A stretch of DNA of 64,000 nucleotides from Pedobacter panaciterrae. Its GTDB lineage: Bacteria > Bacteroidota > Bacteroidia > Sphingobacteriales > Sphingobacteriaceae. The stretch covers positions 992,001 through 1,056,000 of the forward strand of contig NZ_JABMKW010000020.1 of the NCBI RefSeq assembly GCF_013204795.1. Reading direction: 5' to 3'. Both the position numbers and the translations under genes were made by a program. Below, one piece after another: positions 9,112-16,413 of the stretch. A model generated the notes under the pieces. The model was not told where the DNA came from. It made no database searches and saw only the letters and a program-made list of their open reading frames with translations. How positions within the stretch are numbered: position 1 is the stretch's first letter; each line of letters begins with the position of its first letter.

Positions 9112-11250
9112 TTATTTCACTTTGTTAAGAACCCAACCAATAAATCCAGGTTGCCCCTTAATATACGTCAACAGCTCTTTTTGAGGGTCTGATATAGATC
9201 TGCCAGATTCAAAAACAGCTAAGTTTAGCTCAGTAAAAAGCAACCACTCTTTCGCTTTGTTAATGTCCTTAAGCCCGTTAACATCTATAATAATCACATC
9301 AAACTCGTCTTTTAAAACCTGAAAGCCTTTTCTTAAACTTGTGGTACTCTGGCTCTCCAGTAAAGAAGAATTCGCATCATTCTTATTCAAAATTGTTATC
9401 AGATCTTCTGTCTGAATTTCACGTTTCACTAAAAAGGTCTCAAAATCCTGGTTTATGGCCAACGCTTTTGAATCCGATATTATTTTTTTTGTCTCCCCGC
9501 CAATTAGCAGCACTTTTTCTCCCATCATCGCAAAACCATAGGCCAAACTGCCCGACAGAAAGGATTTGCCCTCATTGCTGTCAAGACTTGTGATCCCCAA
9601 TATCTTGGCATTGTTCTTTTTCAAGGCGTCAGAAATCTCAAAACGTAATGACCGTAAAAGGTTTTTAAAAGATAAAAACTCAGGATCATTCTCTTTGCTC
9701 TTCCATAATTCCCTGATGTTAATATCTGAATATGACAGGTATGGAACCGAACCTAAAACTGCTGACTGTGTTGCCTGCGCAAGTTGTTTTGAATCCAATA
9801 TGCTACGGTCCAAAAGGAACATAATTAAGATCCAGGTAAAGCACAGGAACAAAGTCACTATGTAAGAAAGTGCAATATATATAATGCCTTTAGAGGCAAG
9901 AGGTAAACCCGGCAATCCTAACTGTGCCAGCTGGAGTTTCAAGGCAACATTCTGCCCAGTCCTGTTTTGGTTATAGGTATCCAAAGAGTTCATGTAATCT
10001 TTGGTAGCCAGTTCCGCATCACGTTCATAATTCTGAATCCCTGCATCAAAAGGAACCATGGTATTGTATTTGGCTTTCAAAACAGACAGCTCATTATCAA
10101 TAGACCTTAAGCTTCCTTTGGCCTGGCTAACAGTGGTTTCAAGTGCTAATTTCCTTTCAATCAGTCCTTGTCTTGAAGCCTGCGGATTGGTCACATTCTC
10201 ATCAGATATCTTTGAACTTACGCGATCTATCAACCTGGTCAAAGAATCTATTCTGTTTTTATCTGCTGCTTTAAAATTACCATCAATATAGGCACTGTTC
10301 GCAGATTTCAATTGGTTTTTAAGATTTATGATCGTCCTGTTGTCCGCAGTAGAATTCCCTGAACTTACATTATCTATCCCACCTTTAAGTCTGGCGTCAA
10401 TATCTGCTATCGCTCTCTGGTTTGCCTGAATATCCCTTATCGCCTGCGCTTTACGTTCTTCATTTTGTGAGATCTGTGCATAAACCATTTCCGACTGCTT
10501 GTCCAGGTTTAGCACACCATTCTTCATCTTAAACGATTTCAAAGCCGCATTCTTCTGGTTCATGGCAGCCTCTTTTTTCTTCATCAACGAATCCAAAAGC
10601 TCTATAGAGTTATTTTGGTTCATATTAACATCCTGACCGTAATTGTTAATAAAATCAGTCGACAGCGTGTTCACCACGAATGTAGATAACAACGGGTTCT
10701 CCGAAACATAGTATACGTTTACAAAATCACTGTTGTCAGGGCGGTATACTTTTAAGTTATTGTTAATGCTTTCATTATCATAGCCCATAGAGCTAATGAT
10801 GTCATACAGAGGGTATTTACCAGCGTTATCACTAATGGTAATCACCTGCTTGTTCAGCAGACGTTCTCTGTAAAGCCTTACCACTTCATCAATGCCGGCT
10901 TGTCCCAATCCCGATACCTGTTTGCTGTAAGGCCTGAACGAAGCTTTCGGACTTTCCAGATCATGAAGTATCAGGTTATAAGAAAGGATACTCATGATCC
11001 GCCTCATTTTCATCCGCTCAATGATGTTCGAAAACTGCTGGTTGATCTTAAAAATATCCGAATTCTGGTTAGAGTTAACTACCACCTGTTTAGATTGATC
11101 AATTAAACCAGTAGCAATCTGGGCCTCAGAACTGTATTGCCTGGGAAGGTTCTTTACCAGAAAATAAGTAATCACTCCAATTACTAAGGGTACTAATATC
11201 AAAACCCATTTGTACTTGCCTAGAAGTCGTAAAAATGCTTTTATGTCCAT
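9112..11250 (-). CDS. Polysaccharide co-polymerase (Wzz) fused to a degenerate BY-kinase-like domain, copy 2
   Basis: This 712-residue protein has the same length as copy 1, with about 25 substitutions by eye. Most fall in the first 210 residues and around the second membrane helix. The coiled-coil middle and the P-loop domain are nearly identical. It shows the same degenerate Walker A' segment (VLLIGGE), and its Walker B reads VIIIDVNG where copy 1 has VDG. It starts 21 bases after the TolC-like gene. Two co-polymerases in one operon could give two chain-length classes, or could simply be a dosage duplication; the sequence does not decide between these. Confidence 0.88.
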   Translation of the reverse strand: MDIKAFLRLLGKYKWVLILVPLVIGVITYFLVKNLPRQYSSEAQIATGLIDQSKQVVVNSNQNSDIFKINQQFSNIIERMKMRRIMSILSYNLILHDLESPKASFRPYSKQVSGLGQAGIDEVVRLYRERLLNKQVITISDNAGKYPLYDIISSMGYDNESINNNLKVYRPDNSDFVNVYYVSENPLLSTFVVNTLSTDFINNYGQDVNMNQNNSIELLDSLMKKKEAAMNQKNAALKSFKMKNGVLNLDKQSEMVYAQISQNEERKAQAIRDIQANQRAIADIDARLKGGIDNVSSGNSTADNRTIINLKNQLKSANSAYIDGNFKAADKNRIDSLTRLIDRVSSKISDENVTNPQASRQGLIERKLALETTVSQAKGSLRSIDNELSVLKAKYNTMVPFDAGIQNYERDAELATKDYMNSLDTYNQNRTGQNVALKLQLAQLGLPGLPLASKGIIYIALSYIVTLFLCFTWILIMFLLDRSILDSKQLAQATQSAVLGSVPYLSYSDINIRELWKSKENDPEFLSFKNLLRSLRFEISDALKKNNAKILGITSLDSNEGKSFLSGSLAYGFAMMGEKVLLIGGETKKIISDSKALAINQDFETFLVKREIQTEDLITILNKNDANSSLLESQSTTSLRKGFQVLKDEFDVIIIDVNGLKDINKAKEWLLFTELNLAVFESGRSISDPQKELLTYIKGQPGFIGWVLNKVK

Positions 11251-11271
11251 TTATAACTATGTAAATATATC

Positions 11272-11952
11272 TTATTTAACCTCTGATAATTTCATTCCTA
11301 TTATCTCTTCCAATGCATCTTTTGCACTTAACAAGTTAACTTCAGTTTGAATTTTAGAGGTACTGGCAATTGTAAGATTTATTCTCGATTGATTATAAGT
11401 ATCTAAAGCTACTTCGCCCTTTTCAAACTTGTTTTTTAAATTGTCGGCTACGTTTTGATTATCCTGTACACTTTGGGTATAAATTTTCAATTGGTTAATT
11501 TGTTGAATGTACGCATAATATCTTTTCTTTACTTCTGTGGCAAGTGTTAATCTGAAATCTTCTGCCTCTAGTTTTGCAATTTTATAATCTGCCTTGGCTT
11601 TTTTTCCTGCTAAAGGTTTTTGAAGGAAGTTCCCAAGATTCAAATTAACACTAAATTGGAAACCGTTTACCGCATAAGGGTTAATTACATCAATAGCTGT
11701 CTTATTATTCGGTCTGTAAAAGTATGAAGCATTAAATATGTCAAGATATGATATTGCGTTCATTGAAATGTCTGTTTTCGCTTTTTCAACATTTATGTCA
11801 GTAATCTTTAACCTGGGATAGTTTTGTACCGCCAGATCAATGTACTTTTCAAGATCAGAATATTTAATTTCGCCAATTATTGACTCTTGTGAAAAACTAT
11901 CCAGACTTAGAAACATCAGGACAATTAAAGTGAATTTTGATAGATTTTTCAT
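11272..11952 (-). CDS. Half-length TolC-like outer-membrane efflux protein
   Basis: This 226-residue protein has a signal peptide (about residues 1-21, ending SFSQE) and one OEP/TolC repeat. The repeat has SDLEKYIDLAVQNYPRLK, a helix pair rich in K/E/A, a predicted strand segment (FSVNLNLG) and a second coiled-coil helix ending in the region KDALEEIIG. Classical TolC proteins contain two such repeats in over 400 residues, so this is about half length. It does not look truncated, since it starts and stops cleanly inside the operon. It may assemble as a hexamer of half-units or act as a periplasmic partner of the export machinery. Confidence 0.75.
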   Translation of the reverse strand: MKNLSKFTLIVLMFLSLDSFSQESIIGEIKYSDLEKYIDLAVQNYPRLKITDINVEKAKTDISMNAISYLDIFNASYFYRPNNKTAIDVINPYAVNGFQFSVNLNLGNFLQKPLAGKKAKADYKIAKLEAEDFRLTLATEVKKRYYAYIQQINQLKIYTQSVQDNQNVADNLKNKFEKGEVALDTYNQSRINLTIASTSKIQTEVNLLSAKDALEEIIGMKLSEVK

Positions 11953-12004
11953 TTAATTTTATATTTTGTTGTTAATATTAGATGATTTAAAAAAATAGAA
12001 GGGT

Positions 12005-13081
12005 TTAAACATTCTCCTTTTGGATCAATGCAGGTATAGTTTTAAGTATTATTTTCATATCAAGGAAAATCGAATAATTCGAGGCATAATAATTATCCAG
12101 CTCCTTACGCTCACGTTCCGACATATCATCCTGACCTCTTTTACTGATTTGCCATAATCCGGTTAATCCGGCAGGGCCCAGGAATCTGGTCGACCATTCG
12201 TTTGTAGTCAATTGTTCAGCTTCATACAATGGCAACGGTCTGTTACCTACTAATGACATATCGCCAATTAGCACATTTATCAACTGAGGTAACTCATCAA
12301 TACTTGTTTTTCTTAAGAACGATCCAACCCTGGTTATTCTAGGATCATTTTTAAATTTCACAAAGGCCGATTTATTATCTTTATTCTCCTCAGAATTAGC
12401 ATATTGGTTAAGGTTAGCCATCGATGCAAGCATTTTATCAGCATCGCTTCTCATAGATCTGAACTTGTAAAAATCAAAGATTTTATATCCGGCGCCAACC
12501 CTTTTGCTCTTGTATATAATTTTGCCTTTAGATTCAAGTCTTACCAGTATTGCCACAATTACAAACAATGGTAGCAAGCACAATAAAGCAAATCCCGATG
12601 CAACTATGTCAAATACCCTTTTGGTTCTTGGAATCTTATATTCCACTTCCATTTGCTGGGCAATGTCCATCAACTTTGGCTTAATCAGCTTAAACTTCAC
12701 CAAAAAGTTCATGCGTTCGCAGAAATCTTCATATGGAAAAGGATAAGTATAGTAGTCGTTAACTTTCAGCTCCAGTGCTTTTTTCCTCCAAGCTTTATCT
12801 TCTTTAACACCAAGCAATACAATGATAAGTCCTTGCAATAAAGGGTTCTTTTTTATGTATTTTACCTGATCAAAACACTGATTGTTTTCATCAACCTCTA
12901 TCAATACAATATCAGGCACGCTCAAAAAAGATTGATTGTCTAAATACCTTTTAAAATCAGCAGGATCTTCAAGGTAAGTGATATCGCCATCAAGTTCTTC
13001 AGATATCACTTCTTTCAGTAGCTTACCAAAATACACGATTTTGGCACTTACTTTATGAAATTCAATGGTTGGGGATGTCAT
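12005..13081 (-). CDS. Initiating sugar transferase with N-terminal pseudo-receiver domain
   Basis: The C-terminal part of this 358-residue protein (about 150-358) is a bacterial sugar transferase that loads the first sugar-phosphate onto undecaprenyl phosphate. It has the region KRVFDIVASGFALLCLLP with a membrane hairpin, then YKFRSM, the acidic catalytic segment KTSIDELPQ, GDMSLVGNRP and GPAGLTGLWQ. The first 125 residues resemble a receiver domain. The phosphoacceptor position is Glu (PDIVLIEVD) and the conserved Lys is lost (YTYPFPYEDF), so phosphorylation is unlikely. WcaJ-type enzymes usually carry a multi-helix membrane domain instead. The free receiver protein directly upstream suggests a signalling link, which is an inference. 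Confidence 0.9.
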   Translation of the reverse strand: MTSPTIEFHKVSAKIVYFGKLLKEVISEELDGDITYLEDPADFKRYLDNQSFLSVPDIVLIEVDENNQCFDQVKYIKKNPLLQGLIIVLLGVKEDKAWRKKALELKVNDYYTYPFPYEDFCERMNFLVKFKLIKPKLMDIAQQMEVEYKIPRTKRVFDIVASGFALLCLLPLFVIVAILVRLESKGKIIYKSKRVGAGYKIFDFYKFRSMRSDADKMLASMANLNQYANSEENKDNKSAFVKFKNDPRITRVGSFLRKTSIDELPQLINVLIGDMSLVGNRPLPLYEAEQLTTNEWSTRFLGPAGLTGLWQISKRGQDDMSERERKELDNYYASNYSIFLDMKIILKTIPALIQKENV

Positions 13082-13113
13082 ATTTTAGTTGGTTTGGCTT
13101 CAGTTATTTGATT

Positions 13114-13497
13114 TTAGTTTATTAGTTGCGCTATTTTCGATTTTAAAATAGCAGGATTAAATGGTTTTTCAAGGTAGCTATCTATTTTAAAAGGCATATT
13201 TTTCACTTTATCTTCTAAATCTTCTGCACCCGATAATAAAATAACGGGAGTATCTCTGTAAAGGCCGCTAATTTTCAGATTTCTAATCAATGTGCTGCCA
13301 TCAAAATAAGGCATCATCAAATCAGATATAATTAAATTAGGATCATTCCCTTCCTCTAACCAGCTTATTGCCTCTATACCACTCTTCTTAATCACAAGAT
13401 CATAGTCGGCAGACAATATAAATGTTAATAGTCTAAGAATACTTAGCTCATCATCAACAACCAGTATCTGTTTTCTATTTGTTGTATTACTTTCCAT
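13114..13497 (-). CDS. Stand-alone response regulator receiver protein
   Basis: This 127-residue protein is a single receiver domain with no output domain. It has the acidic pair D15/D16, phosphoacceptor D59 (LIISDLMMP), a Ser/Thr switch segment (VILLSGAED) and the conserved Lys in YLEKPF. Its kinase is not in the operon. It precedes the sugar transferase with the degenerate receiver domain by 32 bases, so the two may interact to control export start. It may equally be an ordinary phosphorelay intermediate. Confidence 0.88.
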   Translation of the reverse strand: MESNTTNRKQILVVDDELSILRLLTFILSADYDLVIKKSGIEAISWLEEGNDPNLIISDLMMPYFDGSTLIRNLKISGLYRDTPVILLSGAEDLEDKVKNMPFKIDSYLEKPFNPAILKSKIAQLIN

Positions 13498-13570
13498 AAT
13501 CTTGTCTCCTTTCTTAAAATCTTTAGTTAATTATCTCAATCACTTTCCAATTTCTACACTTTAATCCTTA

Positions 13571-13939
13571 TTACTTTGTTTTAATAGCAAACTCCATTTT
13601 ACTAACTTCCCCTTTTCCTCTTGTGTTCAATTCATTTGAAACCACACGTCCAAAAGAATCAATAACCAGTACTCTTATATTTTGATCTTCGTTTGATACT
13701 ACTTCTGTTTTTAATTTAAAGTCACTCGTATAATAAAATGGGATATCATTACTTCCGTTAGAAACACTAACATTAAAATCCTTGTTATTAATGTGATAGT
13801 TCACATCACAGTTCTCACATTCAATTCTCAGTATTCCTTCATTACTTATAGCGATTTCAGGATTGCTAAATGTCGAATTTTTTGTGCAACTGCTCAAAGA
13901 GATGAAAATTAATACTAATAAACTGATGTTAAGCCTCAT
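13571..13939 (-). CDS. Small lipoprotein of unknown function
   Basis: This 122-residue protein has a lipoprotein signal (LISLSSC, lipid anchor at about Cys18) followed by a beta-rich domain. A CENC pair near residue 42 may form a disulfide or bind metal. No family is recognised. It is the first gene of the minus-strand exopolysaccharide operon and lies just behind the AT-rich control region. The reading frame, signal and position support a real gene. The later part (VLVIDSFGRVVSNEL) resembles the last strands of an immunoglobulin-like fold, which is only a guess. Confidence 0.7.
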   Translation of the reverse strand: MRLNISLLVLIFISLSSCTKNSTFSNPEIAISNEGILRIECENCDVNYHINNKDFNVSVSNGSNDIPFYYTSDFKLKTEVVSNEDQNIRVLVIDSFGRVVSNELNTRGKGEVSKMEFAIKTK

Positions 13940-14028
13940 TTTTTTTACTGTTTTTAATTACCTAATTGAAAAAATCAAGCCAGCAATAATTTTTCACAGT
14001 AAAATCAGCCTTTATTGGTGTTTTTCGG

Positions 14029-14083
14029 CTGTATACACACTAAATATAAGTTTCACACTTATTACACACTTTTGTGTACACAG
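14029..14083 (-). promoter_or_regulatory. Inverted 11-bp repeat in the exopolysaccharide operon leader (operator candidate)
   Basis: CTGTATACACA (14029-14039) and TGTGTACACAG (14073-14083) form an inverted repeat with one mismatch and a 33-base spacer. Two CACACTT-like direct repeats lie between them. The gene-free stretch 13940-14164 holds this pair and is otherwise AT-rich, and I saw no clear TAnnTTTG element on the minus strand. The first operon gene starts at 13939, so the repeat lies about 90-145 bases upstream of its ATG. This fits a regulator-binding site, though a role is unproven. Confidence 0.45.
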
Positions 14084-14165
14084 TATAAATTAAATCAAAA
14101 ACACCCTTATTGTAGAATATATTCCACAGTCCTTAATTAAAAATAAATACCACGAAAATTTAAAC

Positions 14166-14206
14166 AAAAAAAAACGGCTGTTATATAAATAACAGCCGTT
14201 TTTTTT
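14166..14206. terminator. Bidirectional hairpin terminator
   Basis: A perfect stem AAACGGCTGTTAT/ATAACAGCCGTTT with a 4-base loop is flanked by A and T runs on both sides. It follows the stop of the minus-strand glycine-zipper gene and separates it from the exopolysaccharide operon leader. Confidence 0.85.
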
Positions 14207-14232
14207 AAAAGATAGTAAAATCTTAACCTGTA

Positions 14233-14706
14233 TTAATTTTTAGGTTGTACTCTTCCAGATTTTCTGTCTTTATCCCTTCCTATTAAATATCCTGCACCCG
14301 CACCAACAACACCACCAATAATGGCACCTCTTCCTTTTTTCTTGTCAATTAGCGCTCCGCCAAGTGCTCCTGCTCCGGCACCAATTGCGGTACCTTTAGC
14401 AGCTTCACTCCATCCTTTTTTCTTTGAAGCAGCCGGCTCTTCATAATTTCGGTTTCCGGAAGATTGAGAAGCAGCTTCATTTCTTTCAGCTAATAGTAAA
14501 GTTCTTTTTTCTTCTTTCACCTGAGCAGCAATTTTTGCATCCTCTTTTTTCTTCACTTCTGCTTTTTTAAAGCTATCTAGTTTCAAGCTGTCTTTTACTG
14601 CGGCAATTGCCTGTTGCTTAATTAGTGCTTGTTCTTTTTCATTGTTATTCGAGCATGCCGATAATAACATTGTCCCTGCTATTACTATTGAAAATAAATA
14701 TTTCAT
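14233..14706 (-). CDS. Glycine-zipper lipoprotein
   Basis: The ATG at 14706 is preferred over an upstream in-frame start at 14754, because it begins directly with a lipoprotein signal (MKYLFSIVIAGTMLLSACSN). The 157-residue product then has a Lys/Glu/Ala-rich helix (about residues 25-80). A C-terminal Gly zipper (GTAIGAGAGALGGALIDKKKG, then GAIIGGVVGAGAGYLIGRD) can insert in membranes or oligomerise. YMGG/Gly-zipper proteins of this type sit in the Gram-negative envelope, with a poorly known structural role. It lies 53 bases after a small acidic gene and is followed by a strong terminator. Confidence 0.8.
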   Translation of the reverse strand: MKYLFSIVIAGTMLLSACSNNNEKEQALIKQQAIAAVKDSLKLDSFKKAEVKKKEDAKIAAQVKEEKRTLLLAERNEAASQSSGNRNYEEPAASKKKGWSEAAKGTAIGAGAGALGGALIDKKKGRGAIIGGVVGAGAGYLIGRDKDRKSGRVQPKN

Positions 14707-14759
14707 GACTATAAAATTTAGTTTACTACCCATATCTAGAGAAAATGGTGCCAAAAACG

Positions 14760-14978
14760 TTATTTATCATCTAACGGACTGTAAACTACGCTACTATAAT
14801 TTTCATCAACATCATTTTCTCCATCCCTATTTCCTGAAATCCGGTCATTATCGTCGTCTAATCTTGTCATTAACGATGGTGGGTCCGACGAATGGTCAGC
14901 ATCCAATCCTAAATTATCATCATCCAAATTATTCTTCTTCGGTTTCAGATCAGCCTTCTTTTTCATTTTAGCAGCCAT
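14760..14978 (-). CDS. Small acidic hypothetical protein
   Basis: This 72-residue protein is unusually polar. It has a basic start (MAAKMKKKADLKPKKN) followed by a stretch rich in Asp, Asn and Ser (DDDNLGLDADHSSD and later DDDNDRISGNRDGEND). It has no signal peptide or membrane segment and is probably disordered. No family is recognised. It precedes the glycine-zipper gene on the same strand and may share its transcript. The composition could also arise by chance, so the call is moderate. Confidence 0.5.
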   Translation of the reverse strand: MAAKMKKKADLKPKKNNLDDDNLGLDADHSSDPPSLMTRLDDDNDRISGNRDGENDVDENYSSVVYSPLDDK

Positions 14979-15114
14979 AAAAGTTCATTTAAGTCATTAC
15001 ATATAACAAAAGTTGAACTTTTAAGTTTCAAAAATTCAACAAAGCAACTCCAAATGCAACATTTTGATTTTAATATTCAATTGATTACTTTCACATCGAA
15101 ATAACATTAATACT

Positions 15115-15321
15115 ATGCGTACAACAGGAAAAGTTAAATGGTTTAATTCTGCAAAAGGATTTGGATTTATAACTCCAGAAGATGGAGGAAAAGATATTTT
15201 CGTACATTTTTCTGCAATAGCAGGAGATTCATTCAGAGAACTAAATGAAGGTGACAGTGTAGAATTCGAATTGAACGACGGAAAAAAAGGCCCGGAGGCT
15301 CAGAATGTAAAAGTTCTTTAA
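15115..15321 (+). CDS. Cold-shock protein (CspA family)
   Basis: This 68-residue OB-fold protein has both RNA-binding motifs: KGFGFI (RNP1, about residues 15-20) and DIFVHF (RNP2, about residues 28-33), after the typical start GKVKWFN. It binds single-stranded RNA or DNA and melts RNA structure in the cytoplasm. The length is normal for the family. It is a single-gene unit with a terminator just downstream. No long structured 5' leader is obvious, so cold induction cannot be inferred. Confidence 0.95.
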   Translation: MRTTGKVKWFNSAKGFGFITPEDGGKDIFVHFSAIAGDSFRELNEGDSVEFELNDGKKGPEAQNVKVL

Positions 15322-15336
15322 TAATCCTCTTTCAAT

Positions 15337-15377
15337 CAAAAAAGAGCCTGTATCATAAATCCTGATCAGGCTTTTTT
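15337..15377 (+). terminator. Rho-independent terminator of the csp gene
   Basis: The stem AAAAAAGAGCCTG / CAGGCTTTTTT with a short AT-rich loop, followed by a T run, lies 16 bases after the cold-shock gene stop. Confidence 0.8.
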
Positions 15378-15413
15378 CGTATAAAACAATGTCGTGTCAT
15401 ACTGCACCCTCCC

Positions 15414-15485
15414 CGTCATCTCGACGATAGGAGAGATCTCCTGGTTATATCAATTCAAGAGATCTCTCCTATCGTCGAGATGACG
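15414..15485. repeat. Palindromic dispersed repeat, element A
   Basis: Two perfect 27-base arms (15414-15440 and 15459-15485, beginning CGTCATCTCGACGATAGGAG) flank an 18-base loop. The same arm sequence recurs at 38513-38539 and, with small changes, at 58998-59089. The element is non-coding and lies between the csp terminator and the next gene, as REP- or MITE-like elements often do. Confidence 0.85.
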
Positions 15486-15531
15486 AAAGCTTTAGGGTAG
15501 CGACGGCAGCTTTAAATTAAAATATATAAAC

Positions 15532-16353
15532 ATGCAAAAAACAATCAGCATACTAGGATGTGGCTGGTACGGCCTCGCATTAGCAAAACACCTACTCGCC
15601 AATGGCTACAACGTAAAAGGATCAACAACCAGTGCCGATAAACTACCAACCCTTCAAACAGAAGGAATAGAACCATATTTAGTCAGTTTTAACGAACAAA
15701 GCATAAACTACAACCCTGCATTCTTTAATAGCCACACATTAGTCATCTGTATCCCGCCTAAAAGAAGCAGTGCTGAGCAGGCCAGCTTTCCAGATAAAAT
15801 AGCCGAAATCTGCAAGGCAGCAGACAACAGTGTCAAAAACATACTATTTATAAGCTCAACCTCAGTATATGGCGATCGCAATACCGAATTATCAGAAACT
15901 GATGAACCAGATCCCGATACCCCATCCGGTAAAGCAATGAAACAAGCCGAGACCATCCTCAAAAACCATCCATCTTTCAAAACAACTATACTCAGGTTCG
16001 GTGGGCTCATTGGCCCTGGTCGGGATCCGGGCAAGTTCTTCGCAGGCAAAATAAATTCCCCAAATGGGCAATCCCCAATAAATCTAATTCATTTAACAGA
16101 TTGCGTTGGCATCAGCACCCATATCATAGAAACAGAAAGTTTCGGGTACACATTCAATGCCTGCACAGCCCACCATCCAGAAAAGCAAGCGTTTTATACA
16201 CAAGCAGCCATCAACTCCAGGCTGGTGCCACCAACATTCATAAACGAACTTACCAGTTGGAAAATAATTAACTCCAATCAATCATCAACAGTATTAAAAT
16301 ATAATTACCAGATAACCAATTGGGTACAGTGGCTGCAAAAAGGTAAATTCTAA
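15532..16353 (+). CDS. NAD(P)-binding epimerase/dehydratase-like protein (YeeZ-like)
   Basis: This 273-residue protein has a Rossmann start (ISILGCGWYGLALAKHLL, about residues 5-22) and an extended-SDR core. Its SSTSVYGD segment (about residues 107-114) is followed by a degenerate catalytic region where YxxxK is not obvious (GKAMKQAE). It resembles the YeeZ-like SDR group, whose substrate is unknown. It has no membrane segment. A single-gene layout 60 bases before the beta-CASP nuclease gives no pathway clue. Confidence 0.8.
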   Translation: MQKTISILGCGWYGLALAKHLLANGYNVKGSTTSADKLPTLQTEGIEPYLVSFNEQSINYNPAFFNSHTLVICIPPKRSSAEQASFPDKIAEICKAADNSVKNILFISSTSVYGDRNTELSETDEPDPDTPSGKAMKQAETILKNHPSFKTTILRFGGLIGPGRDPGKFFAGKINSPNGQSPINLIHLTDCVGISTHIIETESFGYTFNACTAHHPEKQAFYTQAAINSRLVPPTFINELTSWKIINSNQSSTVLKYNYQITNWVQWLQKGKF

Positions 16354-16413
16354 TTTTAGTTTACGCTTAACTGTTAAAATGATATCTTGCCCTAATTAGG
16401 ATAACCAAAAACT

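Larger units (their letters stand above)
3739..11250 (-). repeat. Tandem duplication of a co-polymerase/polymerase/peptide module
   Basis: The blocks 3739-7469 and 7562-11250 have the same three genes with identical 9-base spacing and identical TAATG junctions. Similarity starts with the 26-residue peptide gene and runs through the ATG of each co-polymerase. The DNA between the blocks (7470-7561) is not repeated. Identity is uneven: long stretches of the co-polymerase and one block of the polymerase are nearly identical DNA, while other polymerase parts have diverged clearly. This mosaic fits an old duplication with later gene conversion. Confidence 0.9.
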
